From: Aquabacterium sp. A7-Y
GTDB lineage: Bacteria > Pseudomonadota > Gammaproteobacteria > Burkholderiales > Burkholderiaceae_C
Reading direction: 5' to 3'
Assembly: GCF_026153205.1 (NCBI RefSeq)
Contig: NZ_JAPFBW010000020.1
Coordinates: 1-64,000, forward strand
Length of the DNA: 64,000 bases
This document shows, one piece after another, positions 26,902 through 35,842 of the stretch. The translations under genes were made by a program, and so were the position numbers. The notes under the pieces were generated by a model. The model did not search any database, was not told the DNA's origin, and worked only from the letters and a program-made list of their open reading frames with translations. Every line of letters starts with the position of its first letter. The stretch's first letter is position 1.

Positions 26902-27831
26902 TCAGCCCAGCGCCGTGTCGAGCAGCATCATGATCACGAAACCCAGCATCAGCCCGCCGGTCGCCCAGGCCTCGTGGCCCTGGCGATGCGACTCGGGGAT
27001 GATCTCGTGGCTGATGACAAACAGCATCGCGCCGGCCGCGAAGGCCAGGCCCCAGGGCAGCAGGACCGCCGACAGGGCCACCACGGCTGCGCCGATCAGG
27101 GCGCCCACGGGCTCCACCAAGCCGGTGGCAGCGCCGAGGCCGGCGGCGGTGAGCCGGCCGTAGCCCGCGGTACGCAGCGCCAACGCGACCACCAACCCCT
27201 CGGGCACGTCCTGGATGGCAATGCCGGTGGCCAGCGCGCTGGCGGCCAGCGGGTCGGTGCCGGCGAAGGCGACGCCGATCGCCAGCCCTTCCGGCAGGTT
27301 GTGCAGCGAGATCGCGAAGACGAACAGCCAGGTGCGCTTGAGCAGGTGGGCCTGCTTGCCTTCGCGCCCCTTGATGAAGTGCTCGTGCGGCAGCCAGCGG
27401 TCCAGGCCGAGCACGAAGCCACCGCCCAGCAGGATGCCGGCGGCGACGACGAGGGCCGCTCCCCAGGAGCCGGCGCCCTGGGCCGCGGCGGCTTCCAGCC
27501 CCGGCACGATGAGCGAGAAGGCGCAGGCCGCCAGCATCACGCCCGCACCGAAACCCAGCATGGCATCGCGCGTTCGCTCGGCCGGCGGCGTCTGCGCCAG
27601 CAGCACCGGCAAAACGCCCAGCGCGGTGGCGCCGGCTGCCATCAGGCCGCCCAGCCAGGCCTGGCCGACTCGCGGGTCGGTCGCCGCCAGGTGCTGCCAC
27701 AGCAGCCACAGCCCCGAGCAGAGGCCGGCCGTCCACAGCAGCAGGCCGAACAGCACACGCGGCTGCAGCCGCGGTCGCGCTCGGGACGGGGACGGAACAC
27801 GTTGCGCCTGAAGCGGATCGGGGGTGGCCAA
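26902..27831 (-). CDS. ZIP-family divalent metal transporter
   Basis: A 309-aa membrane protein with about eight helices. The metal-binding motifs are HNLPEGLAIGVAF in the fourth conserved helix and DVPEGLVVALAL in the fifth, plus VISHEIIPESHR. These place it with ZupT/GufA-like ZIP transporters importing Zn, Fe or Mn. A cytoplasmic His-containing loop (PHEHFIKGREGKQAH) is present. Its neighbour is a Mn-catalase, so manganese supply is a reasonable guess. Confidence 0.9.
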   Translation of the reverse strand: MATPDPLQAQRVPSPSRARPRLQPRVLFGLLLWTAGLCSGLWLLWQHLAATDPRVGQAWLGGLMAAGATALGVLPVLLAQTPPAERTRDAMLGFGAGVMLAACAFSLIVPGLEAAAAQGAGSWGAALVVAAGILLGGGFVLGLDRWLPHEHFIKGREGKQAHLLKRTWLFVFAISLHNLPEGLAIGVAFAGTDPLAASALATGIAIQDVPEGLVVALALRTAGYGRLTAAGLGAATGLVEPVGALIGAAVVALSAVLLPWGLAFAAGAMLFVISHEIIPESHRQGHEAWATGGLMLGFVIMMLLDTALG

Positions 27832-27891
27832 GATGGGTCTCCGGGATGAGAAGGCGCTGAGGCGGCGCGGCGCCGCCTCAGCGTCGACGCG

Positions 27892-28857
27892 TCAGTGCGT
27901 CTTGCTGGTGCCCGGGCCGCCGCGGCGCGAACGGGCGGCGCTCACCGCCTGGGCCGCGGTGGGGTCGCCGGGGGTGCCGTCCTCCATCGTGCCCATGCCC
28001 AGCTCGGCGCCGGTCATCGGATCGGACGCCGGGTCGGACGCGGTGCGCGCGATCAGGCGCTGGGCGACGGCCAGTTCATCGGGCTTGAGCCGGATCTCGG
28101 GCAAGCCGGTGCCGCCGTCCACGGCCATCTGCTCCTCGCGCTCGGTGATGTACTGGAAGTTGTCGTCGCTGTTCCAGGGACCGCGCGCGTCGCCCTCGCC
28201 CTGCGACATGTTGAAGTAGGCGTTGGTGAAGCGCGGGTCGCCCGGCAGCTTGCCCGGCGGGAAGTTGGGGTGCATCGAGTACAGCGCCTTCTCGAAGGAC
28301 TGCTGGTGCGCGATCTCGCGCGTCATCAGGAAACCGAGGGCCTCCTTGACGCCCGGGTCGTCGGTGGCGTTGATCAGGCGCTCGTAGATGATCTTGGCGC
28401 GCGCCTCGGCGGCGATGTTGGAGCGCAGGTCGGCTGAGGGGTCGCCGATCGAGTCGATGTAGCCGGCGTTCCAGAGCTGCCCGCCCGAATTGATCAGGGC
28501 CGGGCCGCCGCCGTAGAGCACCTGGGTCACGTGGGAGTCGTTGCCCGCGCCGCTGATCGAGCGGTACATTTCGGCCTCTTCATCGACCCCTTCGGAGATG
28601 CGGCCCTTGGCACCCTTGTTGAGCATCGCGACGATGGTGCCGATGACTTCCAGGTGGCTCAGCTCCTCGGTCGCGATGTCCATCAGCATGTCCTTGCGGC
28701 CGGGATCGTCCTCGGCCAGGGCTTGCGTGAAGTAGCGGCAAGCCGCGGCGAGCTCGCCCTGAGGACCACCGAACTGCTCCAGCAGCAGGTTGGCCAGGCC
28801 GGGATTGGTTTCGTTGACGCGGACGGTGTATTGCAACCGTTTGTTATGCGCGAACAT
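27892..28857 (-). CDS. Manganese-containing (non-haem) catalase
   Basis: A 321-aa ferritin-like catalase. The four-helix bundle carries the dimanganese ligands in MDIATEELSHLEVIGTIV (Glu, His), IAAEARAKIIYERL (Glu) and TREIAHQQSFEKAL (Glu, His). The C-terminal 60 residues are a flexible Pro/Gly/Ser-rich tail. It splits hydrogen peroxide without haem. AAGGAG is 6 bases before the ATG. The length is at the upper end for the family because of the tail. Confidence 0.95.
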   Translation of the reverse strand: MFAHNKRLQYTVRVNETNPGLANLLLEQFGGPQGELAAACRYFTQALAEDDPGRKDMLMDIATEELSHLEVIGTIVAMLNKGAKGRISEGVDEEAEMYRSISGAGNDSHVTQVLYGGGPALINSGGQLWNAGYIDSIGDPSADLRSNIAAEARAKIIYERLINATDDPGVKEALGFLMTREIAHQQSFEKALYSMHPNFPPGKLPGDPRFTNAYFNMSQGEGDARGPWNSDDNFQYITEREEQMAVDGGTGLPEIRLKPDELAVAQRLIARTASDPASDPMTGAELGMGTMEDGTPGDPTAAQAVSAARSRRGGPGTSKTH

Positions 28858-29126
28858 ACAGGCTCCTTGTGAAAGTAATGACGAGCCAGCGTGGGGCTGG
28901 GGCGACAGCCTTCACTCGGCAACCGGCGGACCCACCCGCCCCGGACGGCGATGTAAGTTTCTTATCGGGCCGATAGCCGGCCGCGGGCCCGCGCGCCGTC
29001 TGGGGCGGCTTCGCGCACAATGGCGGATCGCCGGGCGCCGGCAGGGCCGTGCCCGGCCGGCGCACAACGGTGCTTTTTTCACCCGATTCCGTTCTTTTTC
29101 CGCAGACGGGACAACCTGGCTTAGGG

Positions 29127-30086
29127 ATGACGTTCAAGCTCTCCACGACCAAGCATGCGGCGCTGATGGCGCTGCCCGCGGCGCTGGCCCTGCTGGCCGG
29201 CTGCAGCACTCGGCCCACCGAGCCCCCGGTGAGCGCCGAGGCGCCCCCCATCACCCCGGTGGCCAGGACCCCGGCCATGCAGCAGCAGGCCCAGCGCGGC
29301 GCGATGGCGGCGGCCGACCTGCTGGAGGCCGGCAACGAGGAACAGGCCAAACTCGAACTGCAGCGTGCGCTGGCGTTGGACCCGAGCAACAAGCTGGCGC
29401 TCAATCTGTCGCGCCAGATCACCGCCGACCCGGTCGCGGTGCTGGGGCGCGAGTCCTTCCTCTACACGGTGCGCCCGAGCGACACGCTGTCCAAGATCGC
29501 CGGCCGTTTCCTCGGCGACATCTACGCCTTCTACATCCTCGCCCGCTACAACGACATCAAGGCGCCGCGGCAGGTCAGCGGCGGCCAGGTACTCCGCATT
29601 CCGGGCAAGGCACCGCCGCCTGAGCGCGAGACGCCGCCGCTGCGGGCCGAGCCGAAACGCGAGCCTCCGCCGCCTCCGCCGGCGCCGCCCGCTCCACCGG
29701 CCCCGGCCGTCGCCTCGCCGCCGCCTCCACCTGCGCCTCCGGCGCCGCCCCCGCCGGTCGCGGCGCCGGAGCCCTCGGCCGGCGAGCTGGCCCTGCGCAA
29801 CGCCGAAGCGGCCGAACGCGCCGGCGATCTGGACCGCGCGCTGGCCGAATACCGCCGCGCCTCCGGTCTCGGCCAGGCCAGCGCCGCGTCCAAGGGCGCC
29901 CAGGTGCGCAAGCAGCTGATCTCGCGGCACACCGTCAACGCGCGCACCGCCTTCGCCAAGCAGGACCTGGACGGCGCCATCCGCCAGTGGGACCGTGTGC
30001 TCGAACTCGATCCGGAGCACGAGACCGCGCGGCTGGAGCGCCGCAAGGCGCAGACCTTGAAGGAAAAGTTCAAGAAGCTGCAGTAG
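29127..30086 (+). CDS. LysM-domain lipoprotein with TPR-like segments
   Basis: A 319-aa protein. The ATG at 29127 gives a lipoprotein signal (ALMALPAALALLAGC; lipobox LAGC). In order it has a short TPR-like helical pair (AADLLEAGNEEQAKLELQRAL), a LysM domain (FLYTVRPSDTLSKIAGRFLGD ... QVLRIPG), a long Pro/Ala linker of about 65 residues, and a second TPR-like pair (AERAGDLDRALAEYRRASGLGQA / ARTAFAKQDLDGAIRQWDRVLELDPEHETARLE). LysM binds peptidoglycan. It resembles the deacetylase and TPR lipoprotein at 38.9-40.5 kb in architecture. Its end overlaps the convergent dehydrogenase by 17 bases. Confidence 0.88.
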   Translation: MTFKLSTTKHAALMALPAALALLAGCSTRPTEPPVSAEAPPITPVARTPAMQQQAQRGAMAAADLLEAGNEEQAKLELQRALALDPSNKLALNLSRQITADPVAVLGRESFLYTVRPSDTLSKIAGRFLGDIYAFYILARYNDIKAPRQVSGGQVLRIPGKAPPPERETPPLRAEPKREPPPPPPAPPAPPAPAVASPPPPPAPPAPPPPVAAPEPSAGELALRNAEAAERAGDLDRALAEYRRASGLGQASAASKGAQVRKQLISRHTVNARTAFAKQDLDGAIRQWDRVLELDPEHETARLERRKAQTLKEKFKKLQ

Positions 30087-31011
30087 CCGCAGTAGCCGCA
30101 GACGCGGGCCCCGGCGGCCCGCCGCGCAGCAGCTCCAGGATGCTGGAGAAGTCCTGCTCTCCGCGCCCCCCGGCGTTGTGCAGCGCATAGAGGTTGCGCG
30201 CCAGTTCACCCAGCGGGGTGGCCGAGCCGCTCTGCAAGGCCGCCTCGGTCGCCAGGCCGAGGTCCTTGAGCATCAGCGCGCTGGCGAAGCCGCCGCGGTA
30301 CTCGCGCGAAGCCGGCGCACCGGGCATCACGCCCGGCCAGGGGTTGTAGGTCTCCAGCGCCCAGTTGCGTCCGGAACTGCGCGAGATGATCTCGGACAAC
30401 ACCCGGGGGTCCAGCCCGTGGGCGACACCGAGCTGCAGGGCTTCGGCGGTGGCCGCCATCAGCACCCCCAGCAGCATGTTGTTGCACAGCTTCGCCGTCT
30501 GCCCGGCACCGGCCTCGCCGGCATGGAAGACGTTGTTGCCCATGGCCCTGAGCACCGGCCGGGCGCGCTGCAGCGCGGTCGCCGTACCGCCTGCCATGAA
30601 GGTGAGCGTGCCGGCCTCGGCACCCGCGGTCCCGCCGGAGACGGGCACGTCCAGCCAGTCCAGCCCCAGGCACTCGGCGGCGAGGGCGACGCGGCGGGCC
30701 GCGGCCGGCCCGGTGGTGGAGCAGTCCATCACCAGCGTTTCGGCATCGAGCAGTGAGAGCAGCCCCGGCTCGCCGGCCCCGCCCAGGTAGAGCGCCTCGA
30801 CGTGGGCGGCAGCCGGCAGCATCGAGATCACCATCTGCGCGTCCGCCGCCGCGTCCTCGGGCCCCGGCGCGCAGCGCCCGCCGGCTGCGGCAAAGGCCTC
30901 GCGCGCCGTCGCGGAGGGGTCGAACCCGATCACCGCATGGCCGTCGCGCAGCAGGCGGCGGGCCATCGGGCCGCCCATGTGACCGAGACCGAAAAACGCG
31001 ATCACGCTCAT
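30070..31011 (-). CDS. NAD(P)-dependent beta-hydroxyacid dehydrogenase, 3-hydroxyisobutyrate dehydrogenase type
   Basis: A 313-aa protein. The Rossmann start IAFFGLGHMGGPMARRLL holds the GxGxxG motif, the substrate loop is DVPVSGGTAGAEAGTLTFMAGG, and the catalytic Lys is in GAGQTAKLCNNMLLG. This is the 3-hydroxyisobutyrate/tartronate-semialdehyde reductase family. No valine-catabolism genes are adjacent, so the exact substrate is open. The ATG at 31011 has AGGAGA six bases upstream; the longer frame beginning at 31182 has no ribosome-binding site. Confidence 0.9.
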   Translation of the reverse strand: MSVIAFFGLGHMGGPMARRLLRDGHAVIGFDPSATAREAFAAAGGRCAPGPEDAAADAQMVISMLPAAAHVEALYLGGAGEPGLLSLLDAETLVMDCSTTGPAAARRVALAAECLGLDWLDVPVSGGTAGAEAGTLTFMAGGTATALQRARPVLRAMGNNVFHAGEAGAGQTAKLCNNMLLGVLMAATAEALQLGVAHGLDPRVLSEIISRSSGRNWALETYNPWPGVMPGAPASREYRGGFASALMLKDLGLATEAALQSGSATPLGELARNLYALHNAGGRGEQDFSSILELLRGGPPGPASAATAATAAS

Positions 31012-31293
31012 GGGAATCTCCTGAGTCGGGTCCACACCAGACCGCCCCACCAAGCAACTGGATGGCGGCGACCTTAGCAGATGCCCCGGGGCCCGCCAAG
31101 CTGCGGAACTGTGCCCGGCCAGGGCCGGCGCCGCGCCGGCCAGGATGCCCGGGCCTGCCCAGAGCAGACGCTCGTAGAACACCCGCAGGCCTCGTGAAAT
31201 TTCCGCCGGCGTGGTCGAGCTGAGCGGCGTCCCTTCCCTCCCTCCTCATTCAGCGGGGCGCCAAGCCAGCGCCTGGGCACCCCGAAGGGAACC

Positions 31294-31839
31294 TCAGGCG
31301 GCGCGGCGCAGCGCGACGGCCGGGAAATCCACCGGGACCGCAAACGCGACGTTCACGTAGTTGGTGAACAGGTTCAGGGCCACGTGCGCGAGGATCTCGA
31401 CGATGCGCTCGTCGTCGAAGCCGGCCTCACGCAGCGCCTGCACGTCCGCAGCGCCCACCTGGCCGCGCTCGTCGACAAGCTTGAGCGCGAAACGCAGTGC
31501 CGCGGCGGTCTTCGGGTCGGACGACTCGCCCTGCTGTGCCGCGGCCATTTCGTCGGCCGAGGCCCCGGCCTTGCGCCCCAGCGCGGTATGAGCCGCCAGA
31601 CAGTACTCGCAGGCATTCCGGTCGGCCACGGCCACCGCGATCTGCTCGCCCAGCTTGGGCGGCAGCACGCCGTTGCCGAGGGCCGCGAAGGCGCCCCACA
31701 TGCTCTTCAGGGCCGCCGGGGAGTTGGCGACGGCACGGAACATGTTGGGCGTGGCACCGAAGGCCGCCTGGATCGGGGCCAGCAGGGCGGCGCGCGGGTC
31801 GGAAGTCAGGGCCGGGTCGACGAGGTGAATGCGGGACAT
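31294..31839 (-). CDS. Carboxymuconolactone decarboxylase/AhpD-family protein
   Basis: A 181-aa protein with the AhpD-like active site CEYCLAAHTALGRKAG: a CxxC pair followed by the catalytic His. The helical scaffold includes KLGEQIAVAVADRNA and ALRFALKLVDERG. Such proteins act as peroxidase/disulfide reductases. AAAGGAAAC precedes the ATG at 31839. It is divergent from the AraC regulator 161 bases away, a common pairing in which the regulator controls the CMD gene. Confidence 0.9.
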   Translation of the reverse strand: MSRIHLVDPALTSDPRAALLAPIQAAFGATPNMFRAVANSPAALKSMWGAFAALGNGVLPPKLGEQIAVAVADRNACEYCLAAHTALGRKAGASADEMAAAQQGESSDPKTAAALRFALKLVDERGQVGAADVQALREAGFDDERIVEILAHVALNLFTNYVNVAFAVPVDFPAVALRRAA

Positions 31840-32000
31840 GAAGTTTCCTTTTCTGGCGTGGCGGTGTGCCGACGCGAAGTGGTGGTGGATCGAGGTGCCG
31901 GGCGCCGTGTGAAGGCTTGCGGCACGGGGACAGTGTGGCCCCGAAGCCTGTACCATTGGGTGCGCATCGTCCACAACACACACCTATTCATCCAGACACC

Positions 32001-32861
32001 GTGACATCACCTCTCCAGATCGACCGCCTGTCCTCGCTGCTCGACAGGTTCCGGGTGCGCGCCCACCTGTTCCACAGCGGCCCGCTGTGCGGGGTGACGG
32101 CTTATGCCGCCCAGCCCGGGCGCGGTTTCCTGCACGTGCTGCGGCGTGGCGAGATGGAGCTGACGCACCACGCCAGGAGCGGCCTGCCGCGGCGGGTGAC
32201 GTTGCGTGAACCGAGCCTGCTTTTCTATCCCCGGCCCCTGGCGCACGCCTTCCACAATGCGCCCGCGGAAGGATCGGACTTCACCTGTGCCGCGCTCGAC
32301 TTCGACGGCGGCGACCGCAATCCGCTGGTGCATGCGCTGCCGCCCCTGGTGGTCTTGCCGCTGGACGCGGTGGACGGGCTGGCCCCCTCGCTGTCGCTGC
32401 TGTTCGCCGAGACGGACCGGGTGCGTTGCGGCTCACGCCTGCTGGCCGACCGCTTGTTCGAGGTGGTGTTGATCCAGCTGCTGCGCTGGCTCATCGACCA
32501 CCCCGAGCAAGCCGGCGTGCCGGCCGGTCTCATCACCGGGCTGTCGGAGCCACGGCTCGCACAGGCCCTGGTGGCCCTGCACAGCGAGCCGGGCCAGCCT
32601 TGGAGCCTGGCGGGCATGGCGAAGCGCGCCGGCATGTCCCGCAGTGCCTTCGCCGCTACCTTCAAGACGGTGGTGGGGCAGACACCGGCCGACTATCTGG
32701 CGGACTGGCGGCTCACGCTGGCACAGGCGGAGCTGCGCAAAGGGCGGCCGATCAAGGCGATCGCCCATGAGCTGGGTTATGCCAACGCGTCCGCCCTGTC
32801 GCGCCTGTTCACGCAGCGCGTGGGGGTATCGCCGCGGCACTGGCTGGCGCAGTCGGCGTGA
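32001..32861 (+). CDS. AraC-family regulator with Cupin_6-type sensor domain
   Basis: About 286 aa from GTG at 32001. The N-terminal ~170 residues match the cupin_6 sensor found in many proteobacterial AraC regulators (LSSLLDRFRVRAHLFHSGPLCG, then FLHVLRRGEMELTHH and LLFYPRPLAHAFH). The C-terminus has both helix-turn-helix motifs (SLAGMAKRAGMSRSAFAATFK and IKAIAHELGYANASALSRLFTQ). It probably regulates the divergent AhpD-like gene. Confidence 0.88.
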   Translation: MTSPLQIDRLSSLLDRFRVRAHLFHSGPLCGVTAYAAQPGRGFLHVLRRGEMELTHHARSGLPRRVTLREPSLLFYPRPLAHAFHNAPAEGSDFTCAALDFDGGDRNPLVHALPPLVVLPLDAVDGLAPSLSLLFAETDRVRCGSRLLADRLFEVVLIQLLRWLIDHPEQAGVPAGLITGLSEPRLAQALVALHSEPGQPWSLAGMAKRAGMSRSAFAATFKTVVGQTPADYLADWRLTLAQAELRKGRPIKAIAHELGYANASALSRLFTQRVGVSPRHWLAQSA

Positions 32862-32862
32862 A

Positions 32863-33669
32863 GGCCTCAAGGGCTGGCTGCGCGACTTCTCTCGCGCTGG
32901 AAAGCTTGGGTCAGTCAACCGCAAGCGCTTGACTTGGCCGGAAGGCAATTTCCATGTCACCACCGACTACGACGCGCTGAACCGGCCCAGGGAGATCAAG
33001 GAGCTCGGCACGACCCGCCTGGCTCACTACACCTACGACGACTTGTCCCGCCGGCATGTCGTGACGCTGGGCAACGGCACCCGGACGACCTACTCGTACG
33101 ACGCGCGCGGTGAGTTCGCCCTGCTGGCCCACGCCCTGGCCGGGGACACGCACGACATCCAGTGGAACTACACCCGCAATCAGCTGCAGGACATCAAGAG
33201 CGAGACCTGGTCGAACGACCGCTACCAGTGGAAGGCCCATGCCGCCGGCACGAAAACCTACCGCAGCAACGGCCTGAACCAGTACACCGCTGCCGCAGGT
33301 GCCACGCTGAAGTACGACCCGAAAGGCAACCTTGCTGGCGACGGCGTGTGGAGCTACACCTACGACACCGACAACAAGCTCAAGAGCGCGACGAAAGGCG
33401 GCTACGCCGCCGGACTGCACTACGACGCCGAAGGGCGCCTGCACCGCACCGTGCTGGACGGGGTCACGACGGTCCTGCGCTACGACGGTACGGACCTGGT
33501 GGCCGAGTACGCAGAAAACGGCACCCTGCTGCGCCGCTACGTGCACGCGCCCGGCGTGGACGAGCCGCTGGTGAGGTACGAAGGCAGCGGCACCGCCAGG
33601 AAGACCTGGCTCTATGCCAACGGCCAGAGCAGCGTCGTCGGCGCCGCCAACAAATGGAGCCATCAAACC
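32863..33669 (+). pseudogene. Remnant of an Rhs/YD-repeat protein
   Basis: Directly after the AraC stop an open frame without a credible start encodes tandem YD repeats: VTTDYDALNRPREIKEL, YTYDDLSRRHVV, TYSYDARG, LKYDPKGNLAGDGVWSYTYD, LHYDAEGRLHRT, VLRYDGTDLVAEY and a YVHAPGVDEPLVRYEG segment near the Rhs core end. The N-terminal shell, the PxxxxDPxGL cleavage motif and any toxin tip are missing, so this is the interior of an rhs gene truncated on both sides. It is evidence of recombination at this site. Confidence 0.85.
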
Positions 33670-33903
33670 ATGAGCAAGCCAGAAGACGCCATGGAAGCCA
33701 TTGCCTACTCAGAGCTGTTGATCGCTTGTCAAGTGGATGGCTGCACCCATGTATTCCAGCCGACGCTCGATGAGCCTGCGAGCGATCCAGTGGAGAAGTA
33801 GGCCCAAGACATGGTCAACCGCGCGTGCAATGCTGGCTGGTCGGCAAGTGACGATGGACGTGTGTTGTGTCCGGTGCACCGGGGCTTACTCGCAAGAACA
33901 TAG
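33670..33903 (+). pseudogene. Small unrecognised gene interrupted by an amber codon
   Basis: ATG at 33670 opens a 43-codon frame (MSKPEDAMEAIAYSELLIAC ...) ending in TAG at 33799-33801. The same frame then continues cleanly for 33 more codons (AQDMVNRACNAGWSASDDGR, then VLCPVHRGLLART) to a TAG at 33901. The whole reads like one ~77-residue protein with two CxxxxC/CPxH-like metal-binding elements (CQVDGCTH, VLCPVH). The amber lies where a Trp (TGG) would fit. It follows the Rhs remnant and may be an old immunity or hypothetical gene. The family is not recognised. Confidence 0.5.
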
Positions 33904-34453
33904 GTGCAAAGGGACTGCCCGAATTGCGGATCAGCGTGAGCAAGTACCCGGAGCTACCTCAGAACATTCCAAAGCGAAGAAGGCCGGTCACTCGATCGTT
34001 CTGATGTCCGGTGGCACTCCGGTAGCAAACCGAGCTGCTGCTCTCGACTCCGTGCCGAACATCAACGGGTTTAGTCGTGGCGAGCACCGTTCGCATGGTC
34101 CATGCAGGGCGGGAAAGGTTTGTGGGTTGGGGACGTGCCAGCGTCTCAGCAGAACGCTCAGGGCGCCCTTGAGATCTTGACGACTCGCCTCCTCGGAAAT
34201 CAAACCGTGTAGACGTCGACGTGTCGGACGCCACCACCCACTTGAGGATGAATCGTCCCTGTCGGCGGACTTGCCGGCGGGTTCAAAGCAAGCACTCAGC
34301 GCGCTAACGCTGCCAACGGCCATCATTTATTCGCGCGCGGCTCTTGCACAAGGCCGCCAGTCGCGCAACGCAGCTATGGATGACATCGGCGACGGGTGGA
34401 GAAACCGACACGCCAGTCGGCCGCTCAAGGCACCACCGCGGAGCGCTACGGTC
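33904..34453. other. 550 bases with no supportable gene
   Basis: Between the amber-interrupted gene and the DUF4259 gene I see only short frames without ribosome-binding sites or recognisable motifs. GC content and codon pattern look less ordered than in the flanks. It is probably decayed sequence of the Rhs region. Confidence 0.5.
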
Positions 34454-34861
34454 TCAGACGTTCAGTCGCGCAAGGAGGCCCTCGACATCGGTCCTCCACG
34501 CGTCGAAATCTGAGGTCTCTGCCCACAGCTCGCGAAGTTCTGAATCCTCAGCGAGCACCCGGGCTACAGCCTTTGCTGCCGTTTCCACCTGTTGCCTGCT
34601 GGGCCGGGGCTGGGTACGGTCAAGCCATTTGACGAGCGCCGGGTTGGCAGTTGCCGCCGGGCCAGGCCGGCCGAGCGCCGCGGCCACGACTTCTGCGGCG
34701 GCAAGACCTTCGGCCGCTTCTGGCGCCTCGACGTATTCGATGGTCTCCACAACGGTGGTCAGGGCTTGGTCCACCGGCGTCCAGTCATCCTGCTCTGTGA
34801 GTTCCGCAATCCAGTCGGCGGCATCGTCGTTGCCAAAAGAGTCGATCGCCCAGCATCCCAT
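34454..34861 (-). CDS. DUF4259 domain protein, possible immunity protein
   Basis: A 135-aa protein starting MGCWAIDSFGNDDAADWIAE, the hallmark DUF4259 N-terminus (MGxWGxxxFxNDDAxDW). The rest is helical and acidic (VETAAKAVARVLAEDSELRE, LWAETSDFDAWRTDVEGLL). GGAGG lies nine bases before the ATG at 34861; a longer frame exists but lacks support. Small acidic DUF4259 proteins are often found as orphan genes near polymorphic toxins, and the Rhs remnant is 800 bases away, so an immunity role is inferred only. Confidence 0.75.
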   Translation of the reverse strand: MGCWAIDSFGNDDAADWIAELTEQDDWTPVDQALTTVVETIEYVEAPEAAEGLAAAEVVAAALGRPGPAATANPALVKWLDRTQPRPSRQQVETAAKAVARVLAEDSELRELWAETSDFDAWRTDVEGLLARLNV

Positions 34862-35200
34862 TTCCAGGTCCTCCGATGGTTGCAGCATCAGGTTGCCGAG
34901 CGGATCTTGCCATAAGTGTATCGCCCAGGAGGTGCCTGTGTCCGGTCTTACAGAGCGACGTCGAGCCCCCTCCCCTGCGCCGCTTGTGCCGGGTTTTGCC
35001 CGCCAACGGCATCCGACCTGCTCGAAGCCGTCGCCGCACCGATAGGAATCTTCCAGGATACAGCCCTGGTGCTGCCCCCGCAGTCCAGCTCCCTGGACCA
35101 AGGATGAGGCGCGGGCGTTGATTGATGATGCGGACACCTATTTCGGCTCCATCGGTGTTGGACCGAACGCGGTCACGCGCGTACCAGGGAATCGATTGCC

Positions 35201-35539
35201 ATGAAACTTCCAGATGAGTGCCAGCTTCTCGCTGCCGAACTGGTGATGTGCTTGGTGGGCAAGGACTATCAGAAGATAGTGGACAAAGGGTGGATCGGTC
35301 GGCTGCCCCCCCAAGAGCTTGATGCTGCCATTGCGCAATACGGTCGAACTCTGGTCGTGCCTCCGCATGACGTTTTAGATCATGCCGATGTCTACGAGTT
35401 AGAGGATGGTTCGGGATGGTTTGTGGACCTGCCTCTCTGGACGGCAGAGGAAGGGATGAGTGATCTCACCTTGTCGTTGAGCGTAAAGACGGACGGCCGT
35501 CACGTTCTACTGGGCATCAGCGACCTTCACGTCCTCTGA
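35201..35539 (+). CDS. Small DUF7668-like protein, possible immunity protein
   Basis: A 112-aa acidic soluble protein (LLAAELVMCLVGKDYQKIVD, GRLPPQELDAAIAQYGRTLV, then GWFVDLPLWTAEEGMSDLTL and SLSVKTDGRHVLLGISDLHVL). The pattern of a helical N-half with a G-R-L-x-x-E-L-x-x-A-I-x-x-Y-G-R-T-L motif and a beta-rich C-half recalls the DUF7668 group of orphan, probably immunity, proteins. GTACCAGGGA precedes the ATG. Its codon usage is less GC-biased than the core genes. Function not shown. Confidence 0.65.
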   Translation: MKLPDECQLLAAELVMCLVGKDYQKIVDKGWIGRLPPQELDAAIAQYGRTLVVPPHDVLDHADVYELEDGSGWFVDLPLWTAEEGMSDLTLSLSVKTDGRHVLLGISDLHVL

Positions 35540-35842
35540 TTTCACGCGGCAGAGGGCGCTGCCCTGACCATAGGGTTGGGGTGAACGCGTTTACTATTTT
35601 TTCGACACTCAAAGTGAATCGAGGGCGTCAAGCGCCCCACACACGGGGCACTGCCGTCGTTCAATCTTCGCATCCAGCGTTTTTGCCCTTTCCGCACTTC
35701 CGCTTTGCCGCTATAGTTTGTGACCCCCGGCATCGGCTCGTCATACCGTGCCGATGCCGTTGCCCGCTTGAAAGCGGAATACGAGGCAAAAGAGCAGCCC
35801 CCTGCAGGCAGCCATCTCTTCACCAAACGAGGGAGTGTCATC
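35540..35842. other. Intergenic region upstream of the PEP-CTERM gene
   Basis: Relatively AT-rich for this genome. It contains a possible -10 TATAGT at about 35712-35717 but no clear -35 at the right spacing. An in-frame ATG at 35720 would lengthen the PEP-CTERM protein by 41 residues but has no ribosome-binding site and would displace the signal peptide. No other gene is seen. Confidence 0.4.

Noticed and set aside
28948-28980. Possible sigma-28 promoter (GTAAGTTT ... GCCGATAG) upstream of the LysM lipoprotein
   Set aside because: The spacer is about 8 bases instead of 11 and the -10 is imperfect.
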